From assembly GCF_014145505.1 (NCBI RefSeq), contig NZ_JACIUZ010000041.1, forward strand, positions 124,001-188,000: DNA of 64,000 bases, given 5' to 3'. A model generated the notes under the pieces. It searched no databases, was not told the DNA's origin, and saw only the letters and a program-made list of their open reading frames with translations. A program made the translations under genes and the position numbers. Shown piece after piece: positions 53,638 through 61,802 of this stretch. The DNA is from Limosilactobacillus fastidiosus. GTDB taxonomy: Bacteria > Bacillota > Bacilli > Lactobacillales > Lactobacillaceae. How positions within the stretch are numbered: position 1 is the stretch's first letter; each line of letters starts with the position of its first letter.

Positions 53638-53667
53638 TTGACTTTTATGTCGTTATCGACATAAAAT
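53638..53667 (+). promoter_or_regulatory. padC promoter with overlapping PadR operator
   Basis: TTGACT (53638-53643) and TAAAAT (53662-53667). Between them TTTTATGTCG-TTAT-CGACATAAAA (53643-53666) is a 10-bp palindrome whose ATGT...ACAT core fits PadR sites. A dimer here would block RNA polymerase; phenolic acids would relieve it. Confidence 0.75.
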
Positions 53668-53696
53668 GAAAGTGTTAAGAAAGAAAGGACTGATTA

Positions 53697-54239
53697 ATGA
53701 TGACTGAAAAGCAATTTAAAACACTTGATGATTTCCTTGGTACCCACTTTATTTATACCTATGATAATGGTTGGGAATATGAATGGTACGCTAAAAACGA
53801 TCACACTGTTGATTACCGAATTCATGGTGGGATGGTTGCCGGCCGCTGGGTCAAAGACCAAGAAGCTAATATTGTGATGCTAACTGAAGGAATTTACAAG
53901 GTTGCCTGGACTGAACCAACCGGGACAGATGTTGCATTGGATTTTGTTCCGAACGAAAAGAAGCTTAACGGGACAATTTTCTTCCCAGCTTGGGTAAAGC
54001 AACATCCAGAAATTACTGTTACTTTCCAAAATGAACATATCGACCGGATGCATGAAGCACGGGAAAAGTACGACACATATCCAAAATTAGTAGTTCCCGA
54101 ATTCGCCCACATTACTTACATTGGTGATGCAGGTCAAGATAACGAAGACGTTATTTCTGAGGCTCCTTATGAAGGAATTACAGATGATATTCGTGCTGGA
54201 AAATACTTTGACGAAAACTATCACCGAATCAAGAAATAA
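53697..54239 (+). CDS. padC: Phenolic acid decarboxylase
   Basis: This 180-residue enzyme is extremely close to the known lactobacillar family ([36 protein letters not shown] and SEAPYEG). It decarboxylates p-coumaric, ferulic and caffeic acids to vinyl phenols as cofactor-free detoxification. ATG 53697 or 53700 could both serve. It stands next to its predicted regulator, padR. Confidence 0.95.
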   Translation: MMTEKQFKTLDDFLGTHFIYTYDNGWEYEWYAKNDHTVDYRIHGGMVAGRWVKDQEANIVMLTEGIYKVAWTEPTGTDVALDFVPNEKKLNGTIFFPAWVKQHPEITVTFQNEHIDRMHEAREKYDTYPKLVVPEFAHITYIGDAGQDNEDVISEAPYEGITDDIRAGKYFDENYHRIKK

Positions 54240-54245
54240 TCAATT

Positions 54246-54313
54246 ATAATAAAGGGTAGTAAATGATTTGGAGGATTAATAATGCCGAAGCGTCGAATAC
54301 TACCCTTTATTAT
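54246..54313 (+). repeat. 16-bp perfect inverted repeat spanning the padR start
   Basis: ATAATAAAGGGTAGTA (54246-54261) and TACTACCCTTTATTAT (54298-54313) are exact complements. The loop of 36 bases holds GGAGG and the ATG (54282); the right arm is coding (codons 6-11). It could close the padC mRNA, or hide the padR translation start. Confidence 0.8.
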
Positions 54314-54821
54314 TTTGGGAATCATTAAAAGCCACCCTCAGATCACCGGTCGAGAAATTACAGACGAATTCAATACTGAGATTGGCGACTTTTGGAAAGC
54401 TTCTCATAGTCAAATTTATCCGGAACTACGCAGAATGGTCGACGATCAATGGGTCGCAGCAGCTACTAGTTCGAAGAATGCTAAGGAAAAGTATTACTCG
54501 ATTACCACTACTGGTCAACAAATTTTAGATGAATGGCTAAGTCAAGCGGTTAAAGAACTGCCAATTCACCAGGATCTCTTTTCGTTAAAGCTTTTCTTTA
54601 TTAATGATCCCAAAGACCCACGAATCCATGAGCTAATTACTAACCAAATTGCCTTATTAAAACAGCAACTCGCCCATTTAAAGCAGCGTCAACAAACCGT
54701 CTTCCCTGATAAAAAAACAATCCAAAAACATTACGGACATTACCTAATCTTAAAACGGGCAATCTCACGAACAGAAGGTCAGCTAGCATGGCTTAACCAA
54801 ACGCTGGAAACATTAAATTAA
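54282..54821 (+). CDS. padR: PadR-family transcriptional regulator
   Basis: This is a 179-residue winged-helix repressor. The N-terminal domain is MPKRRILPFIILGII...ITDEF, with SHSQIYPELRRM as the recognition region. A C-terminal helical dimerisation domain covers about residues 95-175. It represses padC and responds to phenolic acids. GGAGG is nine bases before the ATG. Confidence 0.9.
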   Translation: MPKRRILPFIILGIIKSHPQITGREITDEFNTEIGDFWKASHSQIYPELRRMVDDQWVAAATSSKNAKEKYYSITTTGQQILDEWLSQAVKELPIHQDLFSLKLFFINDPKDPRIHELITNQIALLKQQLAHLKQRQQTVFPDKKTIQKHYGHYLILKRAISRTEGQLAWLNQTLETLN

Positions 54822-54864
54822 AAAAGGAGCATGGTGGAAGTAAAAAGTAACTTCTGTCATGCTC
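54819..54864 (-). terminator. Terminator for the minus-strand DUF1304 gene
   Basis: GGAGCATG (54825-54832) and CATGCTCC (54857-54864) with AAGT/ACTT within; on the minus strand it is followed by TTTTTT. Confidence 0.82.
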
Positions 54865-54882
54865 CCTCTCGTCTACCTTCAA

Positions 54883-55242
54883 TTACAAAGATAGAAGTAA
54901 GGCAATGATCGCCGGAATAAATTGGAATAGCCAAATCTTCTTTGTTGCTGTTAGGGCGCCATACAGTCCTACCACTGCAACGAAAAGTAATAATAAACGA
55001 CCAACGAGAATCGCTGTCATGCCCGCAAAGATGAATTGACTGACAATCAATAATAAGCCAAGCATTCCGTTATAGACTCCCTGGTTAGCCATTGATATTC
55101 TTGCAGATTTTTGCTGAAGAAAGGCTTCATCCATATCAAATGCCTTTGCCTGTTTTGCTGGACTGGCAAACATCTCCAAAAACATAATTCCAAGATGTTC
55201 AATTCCAATTAAGATCGTTACAATTTCAAATGCAATTCCCAA
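54883..55242 (-). CDS. DUF1304-family membrane protein
   Basis: This is a 119-residue protein with four spans. The DUF1304 pattern is visible as IGIEHLGIMFLEMF and ANQGVYNGML. Function is not known. It is 15 bases downstream of the alpha/beta hydrolase gene, which argues for one operon. Confidence 0.78.
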   Translation of the reverse strand: MGIAFEIVTILIGIEHLGIMFLEMFASPAKQAKAFDMDEAFLQQKSARISMANQGVYNGMLGLLLIVSQFIFAGMTAILVGRLLLLFVAVVGLYGALTATKKIWLFQFIPAIIALLLSL

Positions 55243-55257
55243 TTTTACATCTCCCGT

Positions 55258-56238
55258 TTATTTTACGTATTTTGCCAAGAACTTCTCAATATGATGTTGA
55301 TAAGCTATTGGGTTATTAGCAAAAGATGAAGCATGAGCAGCACCATTTACAACCCAAAGTTCTTTTGGTCCCCGGCTTGCCTGATAATTTGAGTATACCA
55401 TTTCTGTTGGTACAAAGTGGTCTTTACTCCCGTGAATAAAGAGCATGGGTCGATGATTATGGTGCAAACTATTCACCGCACTAGCCTCGCCAATGTAAAA
55501 GCCATTCCGAACCCGGTTCATCATGCTCAACGTCTTAATTAGAGGCCACCGAATTAGGGTTGGGATACTATATAAGTTCCCTGCTTCATAGTTTAATTCA
55601 TCGTTCAAACTGGTATAACCGCAATCTTCTACATATGCTTTTACTTGCTTTGGCATTTGGATCCCACTAGTCATCATTGTAGTAGCACCACCCATGCTGA
55701 CACCAAAAATAACTACCTGACTGTTCTGGCCGTTACGGGCAATTAATTTTTTCGTCCATTTACGAACATCATACCGTTCTGGCCAACCATAACCGATATA
55801 CTTTCCTTGACTTTGACCATGCGCCCGTGCATCAGGCATCAAGACATTGTAGCCCATCTGATGAAAGAGCGTTGCGTATTCACCCATTTTCTCCTTGTTT
55901 CCCATGAAACCATGGAGGATCACAACATTTTTAGTTGTTTTATGTGCTGCCGGAATATAATCCGCATCTAACCGGTAATTCTTCGTTGCGGAAGTTATTA
56001 CCCACTGTTGCTTTTTAGCATTTTTAAACCATATTTTCTGAACATAGAGCGGATCGCTTTTTTTGATCGTTTGGTTATTATTAATAAATGACTTATGGCC
56101 CGGTACCATTGCAACATGATAGAAATACGTGCCCGCACCAAAGAGCGCTACAGCAATTACTAATATTACCGCAATAATCGTTCGTCGTAGCCAATGTTGT
56201 TGCTTCTTTTTTTGTTCTTTCAAATTGATTAACCCCAT
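55258..56238 (-). CDS. Membrane-anchored alpha/beta hydrolase
   Basis: This is a 326-residue hydrolase with one N-terminal membrane helix (residues 18-40). The core has VVILHGFMGNKE, GVSMGGATTM with the nucleophile Ser, an Asp in HGSKDHFVP and His in GAAHASS. It is an esterase or peptidase type facing outside, with unknown substrate. Confidence 0.8.
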   Translation of the reverse strand: MGLINLKEQKKKQQHWLRRTIIAVILVIAVALFGAGTYFYHVAMVPGHKSFINNNQTIKKSDPLYVQKIWFKNAKKQQWVITSATKNYRLDADYIPAAHKTTKNVVILHGFMGNKEKMGEYATLFHQMGYNVLMPDARAHGQSQGKYIGYGWPERYDVRKWTKKLIARNGQNSQVVIFGVSMGGATTMMTSGIQMPKQVKAYVEDCGYTSLNDELNYEAGNLYSIPTLIRWPLIKTLSMMNRVRNGFYIGEASAVNSLHHNHRPMLFIHGSKDHFVPTEMVYSNYQASRGPKELWVVNGAAHASSFANNPIAYQHHIEKFLAKYVK

Positions 56239-56354
56239 GTTGTATTTATATTAACGGTCCTGATTTTATCATAGAATATTTTTAATTGCACATTTTTCCA
56301 CGAATCGTGGTTTCCAATGGTAAAATAAAAGTTAGTACTAAAAGGAGTGACTTG

Positions 56355-56768
56355 ATGTTTCCAGAAAGATTACGCGCCCTACGCAAAGGACAGAAAATCA
56401 CATTAAAAGAATTAGCCAAACACCTTAACGAAAATCTTGGTCCAAATGAAAAGCCTAATACTGCATCACAAATCGGCAACTGGGAACGAGGCATTCGAAC
56501 CCCATCTTACGTTGAAGCACGGAAATTAGCTGAATTTTTCGACGTCAGTCTTGACTATCTTACCGGGAAATCCGATCGAGATGACTTCGATCTCGCTAAA
56601 TTATTAATTTCTGCTCGCAATCTTACCTTTAACCAAACTAATATTAGTAGTGATGACCGTTACGAAATCTTCCAATTAATTGATGGTTACTTAAAGGGAC
56701 GAAATAATCGCCTCGATACTGATAAATTTTATGGTAAGCAAGAGCAACTTAATTTAAGACTAAAGTAA
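56355..56768 (+). CDS. XRE-family transcriptional regulator
   Basis: This is a 137-residue protein with a helix-turn-helix at residues 6-62 (LRALRKGQKITLKELAKHL, SQIGNWERGIRTPS) and a short helical tail. The start at 56355 follows AAAGGAGTGA; the 23 codons upstream lack a ribosome binding site. It lies nine bases before the methyltransferase-like gene. Confidence 0.82.
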   Translation: MFPERLRALRKGQKITLKELAKHLNENLGPNEKPNTASQIGNWERGIRTPSYVEARKLAEFFDVSLDYLTGKSDRDDFDLAKLLISARNLTFNQTNISSDDRYEIFQLIDGYLKGRNNRLDTDKFYGKQEQLNLRLK

Positions 56769-56777
56769 GGAGCAATT

Positions 56778-57635
56778 ATGAATCCAAAGCAATTAAAAAA
56801 GCTTAAAAAAAGGGTTAAAAAGGCTAAAAAGGTTATTCAACAACCTAAATACATCAAAGAATTAACTCAATATCGAGACTTGTTTGATCCATTCCCTGAA
56901 GTTAAGTTCTTAATTAATAACGTCCTCGAAAGTGATCGATTATTAAAGAACGATCTCTTACCCCAACCATTACCACAACTTCTTCTTCCGGATGATATTC
57001 AGGATCAAATTTTTAAGTATGTAAACCAACATTATGCTAAAGGGGACGCACAAGGGGACACACTGTGGAACCAGTATTCAACAGTTCTTCCTAAGTTAGA
57101 TAAGGCATTACGAAACTTCCGTGACTATCTAGAAGACACTTATGGAATGTGGTCGTATATTAACGCTCCCTTTGCTAAAGCATTGTCGGATTACTTGAAT
57201 GGTGAACCAGTTCTCGAGATTATGGCTGGTAATGGCTACATTTCTAAGGGACTCCGGAATAATAATTCTACCCAAAAGATTTACACAACAGATAGTCAAG
57301 CTTGGATCAAAGAAAACGAAACTGGGAAACACCCCGTTACTAAAATCGAAAGACTTGATGCGATCGAAGCAATTAAAAAGTATGGTGACCACGTTAAGTA
57401 CGTAATCATGTCTTGGGCACCTGATAAACAAGAAACAGATTGGGAAGTCCTTCAACTGCTTAGAAAGAATTATCCTGAAATTAACCTCCTCGTGATCGGT
57501 GAAAAGGATGGAGCAACCAACTCAAAAGTCTTCTGGACACATGCAAAGTTAAACCAGGACGAAAAACTTCAACAAGTTAATCGTTACCTCCACTCATTTG
57601 ACTTAATCGACGAACAAGTCTACCTCGTAAAGTAA
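56778..57635 (+). CDS. SAM-dependent methyltransferase-like protein
   Basis: This is a 285-residue cytosolic protein. The N-terminal 60 residues are strongly basic (KKLKKRVKKAKKVI). A Rossmann-like part starts VLEIMAGNGYISKGL, matching a class I SAM-binding motif. SWAPD later replaces the usual catalytic NPPY-like sequences, so activity and target are unknown. It is probably co-transcribed with the XRE gene. Confidence 0.6.
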   Translation: MNPKQLKKLKKRVKKAKKVIQQPKYIKELTQYRDLFDPFPEVKFLINNVLESDRLLKNDLLPQPLPQLLLPDDIQDQIFKYVNQHYAKGDAQGDTLWNQYSTVLPKLDKALRNFRDYLEDTYGMWSYINAPFAKALSDYLNGEPVLEIMAGNGYISKGLRNNNSTQKIYTTDSQAWIKENETGKHPVTKIERLDAIEAIKKYGDHVKYVIMSWAPDKQETDWEVLQLLRKNYPEINLLVIGEKDGATNSKVFWTHAKLNQDEKLQQVNRYLHSFDLIDEQVYLVK

Positions 57636-57641
57636 ATTAAG

Positions 57642-57668
57642 AACCACTTTAATGTGGGTCTTTTTTTA
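57642..57668 (+). terminator. Terminator after the methyltransferase-like gene
   Basis: AAGAACCAC and GTGGGTCTT pair with one mismatch, followed by TTTTTTT. Confidence 0.65.
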
Positions 57669-57760
57669 TGACTCGTTATTCGATACAATATTGCCAGTTT
57701 GAAATTTTTTAAGAAAGGAAAACTGAACGACACAATGTCAGTCAGTAAGGGTTGAATACA

Positions 57761-58927
57761 ATGAAATACCGTCTTCAATCAATTTTATTCGTGTTTGTTG
57801 CATTCATGCTTGGCTGTAATGAATACATGATTGTCGGGGTTCTTCCCGATATTGCTGCTCAATATCATGATTCGCTATCACAGCTTGGGCTCCTCGTAAC
57901 AGTTTTTGCACTTGTTTATGCCATCTTTACCCCAATTATTACTTCACTAGCAAACCGCTGGCGACGACACCATGTTTTACTGGTTTTAATGGTTATCTTT
58001 TTCGTTGGTAACACTTGGACCGCCCTTGCTAGCAATTTTATTTCAATGCTCTTTTCACGAGTATTAACCGCTACGGTTGCCGGTGCAATTATTTCGATCG
58101 TCTTGGTTATGGCTAGTTTTGTAGCACCACGAGAGAAACGAGCTAGCTTGGTCTCGTGGGTTTTCGCCGGTTTTAGCATTGCTTCAGTTATCGGAATCCC
58201 AATTGGAACAATAATCAGCACGACTTTCTCCTGGCACGATAGTTTTTGGATGATTTCTGGCCTAACTCTCTTTGTCTTTGCTGCCCTCGTTTGGTTAGTA
58301 CCCCGTAATACCCCCCAATATAAAAGTACCCTTAGTAAACAATTCATCCTTTTAAAAGATTCACGAATCCTCCTCGGAGTTATCTTTATCGTTACTGTCT
58401 GCGCAGCTGACTATACCATCTACACATATATTCGTCCATTAATAACCAACGAAATGGGGTTTAGTGATACTTGGTTAAACTGGCTTCTCTTCGGGATGGG
58501 AATTTTCTTCATTATTGGGAATAAATTTGGTGGTTGGATCGCAGATAATGGTGGTGTTAACCGCCTTGGCATTATTTACATTACCATGACAATCTTCTAT
58601 CTTTTGTTAGGTCCTCTACTTTCATTCAGATGGGTTGCAATTACCATTGTGGCACTTCTCTGTGTTGCTTTTTCTTCCTATGGTTCTTCAACCCAATTAA
58701 TGTTCCTTGATATTGCCGAAAAGGAATATCCACAGTCACTGGATCTTGCATCATCACTCAATTCAATTTTTGCCAACATTGGGATTTCATTAGGTTCCTT
58801 TACCGCATCTCAGGCAGTTGCTTTAACACCAATGCGGAATCTTGGTTATGTTGGTGCCGTATATGGCATTGCTGCAACAATTCTTGTATTTACTCTAAGT
58901 AAGAAGTACACGGCAAAACGATTTTAA
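57761..58927 (+). CDS. MFS transporter (DHA1-type exporter)
   Basis: This is a 388-residue, 12-span major facilitator. The N-terminus has LGCNEYMIVGVLPDIA, typical of the sugar/purine efflux (AraJ/YdhP-like) group, and LANRWRRHHVL between spans 2 and 3. Start 57761 is supported by AAGGGTTG; an in-frame TTG nine bases earlier overlaps that site. Substrate unknown. Confidence 0.82.
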   Translation: MKYRLQSILFVFVAFMLGCNEYMIVGVLPDIAAQYHDSLSQLGLLVTVFALVYAIFTPIITSLANRWRRHHVLLVLMVIFFVGNTWTALASNFISMLFSRVLTATVAGAIISIVLVMASFVAPREKRASLVSWVFAGFSIASVIGIPIGTIISTTFSWHDSFWMISGLTLFVFAALVWLVPRNTPQYKSTLSKQFILLKDSRILLGVIFIVTVCAADYTIYTYIRPLITNEMGFSDTWLNWLLFGMGIFFIIGNKFGGWIADNGGVNRLGIIYITMTIFYLLLGPLLSFRWVAITIVALLCVAFSSYGSSTQLMFLDIAEKEYPQSLDLASSLNSIFANIGISLGSFTASQAVALTPMRNLGYVGAVYGIAATILVFTLSKKYTAKRF

Positions 58928-58930
58928 AAA

Positions 58931-58978
58931 TAAAAATGGAACTAGTATCTAAACTTGATACCAGTCCCATTTTTTTAT
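58931..58978 (+). terminator. Terminator after the MFS gene
   Basis: AAAAATGG-AACTAGTATC pairs with GATACCAGT-CCCATTTTTTT. Confidence 0.85.
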
Positions 58979-58995
58979 AACGTTAGAATACTTTC

Positions 58996-59073
58996 CTAGT
59001 GAAAAAGTGTACAGTAACCAAAAACCAAAAAAATAAATAAAATAAAGTAACCGAAGAAGTACCAATCTCTCAT
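58996..59073 (-). CDS. 25-aa membrane peptide ORF
   Basis: ATG (complement at 59071-59073) follows the extended ribosome binding site GAGGTGATCAAT. The peptide begins MRDWYFFGYF, has a Phe/Ile/Leu/Val-rich membrane segment and ends CTLFH before TAG. Start signal quality argues for real translation. No family is recognised. It lies downstream of the noncoding region at 59145-59511 on the same strand, separated by a terminator. Confidence 0.6.
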   Translation of the reverse strand: MRDWYFFGYFILFIFLVFGYCTLFH

Positions 59074-59144
59074 ATTGATCACCTCGATATTTACTGCTTC
59101 TATTGTAACCGATTTCATTAAACTAGTAAAATTAAACGAACTAA

Positions 59145-59511
59145 TAAAAAAAGCTGGAGAAAATCTCCAGCTTTTTCTAATCCTTAAACTATGACTACTG
59201 GTCTCAAAACCTGCATAGTCTAATCGCAGAAATTAACCAGAGCCTTAGATGCTAGCGCAGTGAAGCAAGCCTATTTGGCTACGAATGACTCTGATGCTTT
59301 CACCATTATCATTGTTCTAGACTAGCAAATCAGGTTCTCAAAAAAGTTAATTTCTAGCTTCTTTACGTGTATTGATACTATCTCAGGAAAATAGTCGATG
59401 TCCACTTCGACTATCTCCGGACACCTCACAATCCGGTGAGTTACATGTCCCACATTCGAAATGTCTTATGGTAGCCATTAGGGTTGCTACCAGACCTCTC
59501 GACTCATCGCA
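59145..59511 (-). ncRNA. Candidate structured ncRNA or fold-back noncoding element
   Basis: A minus-strand promoter, TTGCGA (59541-59546) and TAGATT (59518-59523) with TG extension and 17-base spacer, starts four bases after the upstream gene. No ORF follows. Stems include GGTAGC/GCTACC (59470-59491), ACATT/AATGT (59452-59464), CTCAC/GTGAG (59425-59440) and ATAGTCG/CGACTAT (59390-59414). An outer stem pairs GTTAATTTCT (59345-59354) with AGAAATTAAC (59228-59237). It ends at AAAGCTGGAGA/TCTCCAGCTTT with a T-run (59145-59176). It lacks RNase P, tmRNA or SRP hallmarks. Confidence 0.5.
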
Positions 59512-59549
59512 GATAATAATCTAACACGAATCAACTTTTTTCGCAAGTT

Positions 59550-60008
59550 TTATGCCCGTGCCTCCATGATATCTGCAAGATGTTCAGCAAGCCATTCTTG
59601 AAGACGCTTAATAAGAATCTCAGGATCACCTGACAAGTCCGTTTCATTTGCTAACTCGTCAATCCTCAATCCCGACTTATTAACATCTTCACTCTCCATT
59701 ACCATATAAAGGTTTACAGGGTAACTAATTTCCTTATCCAACAACTTTCCGTCTAATCGTTCAGCCTCTGCCATTGGAATGTTAATCAAGTTAGTATCAA
59801 GGTGGAAAATAACAGGATCACCTTTTTTAACCCTAATCGTAATCTGATACTTACCTAAATGACCCGTGTCTAGGGCATCGATTACTGCTTCAATCGCTTT
59901 TTTTAATACTGATTTTTGTTGAACCTTTGATGCGGTTGTTTCAGTTTCTGTTACAATCGTCTTTTCACCGCTAAGCTGGTCTAAATAATCTGCAACTGTT
60001 AATTTCAT
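59550..60008 (-). CDS. Hypothetical protein (152 aa) downstream of lplA
   Basis: I do not recognise a family. The product is soluble, 152 residues, with mixed strands (YQITIRVKKGDPVIFHLDTN) and an acidic helical C-terminus. Start 60008 follows GAGGAGAGAAGG; a longer frame from 60065 would cross the terminator. It is 94 bases from lplA and probably only partly co-transcribed with it. Confidence 0.6.
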   Translation of the reverse strand: MKLTVADYLDQLSGEKTIVTETETTASKVQQKSVLKKAIEAVIDALDTGHLGKYQITIRVKKGDPVIFHLDTNLINIPMAEAERLDGKLLDKEISYPVNLYMVMESEDVNKSGLRIDELANETDLSGDPEILIKRLQEWLAEHLADIMEARA

Positions 60009-60033
60009 TATTCCTTCTCTCCTCACCGGATCA

Positions 60034-60078
60034 AAAATGTGGCTAATCCATCCGGAAATGATCAATCAACCACATTTT
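60034..60078 (-). terminator. Weak terminator between lplA and the next gene
   Basis: AAAATGTGG and CCACATTTT pair across a 27-base loop; T-run on the minus strand. Confidence 0.65.
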
Positions 60079-60102
60079 ACTAAATATCTCGGTAAAGCAC
60101 AA

Positions 60103-61116
60103 TTAAGCCAACAAATCGGTAATCTGATCAGTTGGAATTCCGGTAATGTATTGCTGAGTACCGTTTTCATTGAGTACTTTAGCAATTACATCATGGTCAT
60201 ACTTAACACCTTGAAGCTTATCCGCTAAGGCACTTACATCTTCTGGACCGAAGAAATCACCATAAAACTTAATATTTTTGATTACCCCATCTTTAACATC
60301 CAAGCGGGCATCGATCGTTCCCATGTCAAAGTGCTTCCGCCGTTTAAGAGTAAATTCAGGAGATTTACCGTAAACCCAATCCCAGTTGTTGTAGTATTGT
60401 TCGTAAATCTCATTAATTTTCTTTTGATCTTCAGGAGTAATCTCGTATTGCTTCTCCTTAATTTCATCTAGGCTGTCAACATGGAATAGTCCCTTAATGA
60501 GGGCATCCCTGAAGGTTGGGACATCGATATTTTGGTACTTTTTATCAAGGAACGGCCGGAGATTAGTGACCCGCGAGCGAACAGACTTAATCCCTTTCGA
60601 TGCAATCTTATCCTTGGCGACATGCAAAGCATCCGCAACAACATTTAAATCAACATTTAACATTAATGTCCCGTGAGAGAATGTCTTACCATTCCGAGAA
60701 TACATTGCATTTCCAGAAAATTTTTTACCATCAACTAATATATCGTTGCGCCCACTAACTTCAGCGGTAGTTGCACCCATTTTATGTAAAACATCAACGA
60801 TTGGTTTAGTAAAGGACTTAAAATCGCCGAATTCTTCACTATCACTAGGAACAACGAAGCTAAAACAAAGGTTACCTAAGTCCTGGTAGACAGCACCACC
60901 ACCGGAAAGCCGCCGTGTTACCCTAATATTATGTTCTCTAACGTAGTCTTGATTGATTTCTTCAAGTGTATTTTGATTACGACCAACAATAATACATGGT
61001 TCTTCATAGTAGAAAAGTACTAATGGTTCCCGACCAAAATCCTTATCGTTCATCAAATACTGTTCAGTTGCCAGATTCATCCCAATATTACGGGAAGTCA
61101 TTGAAACATATCGCAT
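60103..61116 (-). CDS. lplA: Lipoate-protein ligase A
   Basis: This is a 337-residue enzyme with the lipoate/biotin ligase catalytic domain. RRLSGGGAVYQDLGNL contains the lipoyl-AMP loop, and NDILVDGKKFSGNAM the conserved Lys motif. A C-terminal accessory domain follows (residues 250-337). It attaches lipoate to E2 or GcvH-like acceptors using ATP. AAAGGAGC precedes the ATG. Confidence 0.92.
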   Translation of the reverse strand: MRYVSMTSRNIGMNLATEQYLMNDKDFGREPLVLFYYEEPCIIVGRNQNTLEEINQDYVREHNIRVTRRLSGGGAVYQDLGNLCFSFVVPSDSEEFGDFKSFTKPIVDVLHKMGATTAEVSGRNDILVDGKKFSGNAMYSRNGKTFSHGTLMLNVDLNVVADALHVAKDKIASKGIKSVRSRVTNLRPFLDKKYQNIDVPTFRDALIKGLFHVDSLDEIKEKQYEITPEDQKKINEIYEQYYNNWDWVYGKSPEFTLKRRKHFDMGTIDARLDVKDGVIKNIKFYGDFFGPEDVSALADKLQGVKYDHDVIAKVLNENGTQQYITGIPTDQITDLLA

Positions 61117-61322
61117 ATTAACTGCAGCTCCTTTGCGAAGATTCTAACTAAAATTAGACTAGCTTCCATCAAATGTTCTTTAATCTATACGTAAAGTCTA
61201 GCCCTCTTTGCAACCGTTTTCAAATATTGGTGCTGGTTTTACTAGAAATCCTAATTTTATTAACTACTACCCCTCCTAAACCCTTATAATTAAGGTAAAG
61301 TATTCGAAAGGAAGTAAGTCTA

Positions 61323-61802
61323 ATGCAGAACATGCAATATAAAAACATCGTTGCCGCAATTGATGGATCAACTGCCACGATCCCTGTCCTCACCACGGCT
61401 GTTAAATCCGCACTCCATAATGATGCCCACCTTGATCTCTTGACGATCGAACAGGTAGGGCAAATTACTGACGGCTATATTACCAGTACAGCAGTTAGTA
61501 ACGATCAAACGTACAACCTAGTTAAAACAACCGAAGAGCGGTTAGAAGATCTTAAAATGCGTGCCTGGAAAATGGGGCTCTCCGATGTCAGTATCCACAT
61601 TCGTTTTGGCAATCCTAAACGAGTTATTGCTCAAGACTTCCCTAAAGATCACCATAACGACTTGATTGTTATTGGAACGACAGGACTATCAAGTGTTGAA
61701 CGATTTATTCTCGGTTCGGTTACTAATTATGTTAATCGGAATGCACCATGTGATGTTCTTGTTGTGCGGACTGAGAATAACCAGCAGGAGGAAGAACGGT
61801 GA
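61323..61802 (+). CDS. Universal stress protein (UspA family)
   Basis: This is a 159-residue Usp with the ATP-binding signature GTTGLSSVERFILGSVTNYV. A TATAAT lies at 61285-61290, and GAAAGGAAG precedes the ATG. Its stop overlaps the GTG start of the Tet(M)-like GTPase, so the two are coupled. Confidence 0.88.
   Translation: MQNMQYKNIVAAIDGSTATIPVLTTAVKSALHNDAHLDLLTIEQVGQITDGYITSTAVSNDQTYNLVKTTEERLEDLKMRAWKMGLSDVSIHIRFGNPKRVIAQDFPKDHHNDLIVIGTTGLSSVERFILGSVTNYVNRNAPCDVLVVRTENNQQEEER

Noticed and set aside
57735-57755. Six-codon upstream ORF before the MFS gene
   Set aside because: The nearest Shine-Dalgarno is about 16 bases away, so translation is doubtful and it is probably a chance frame.
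59145-59511. RNase P RNA, tmRNA or 6S RNA
   Set aside because: Length is near RNase P type B, but GAGGAAAGTCC and other conserved stretches are absent. No tRNA-like end is present for tmRNA, and the region has no single long 6S-like bulged stem.
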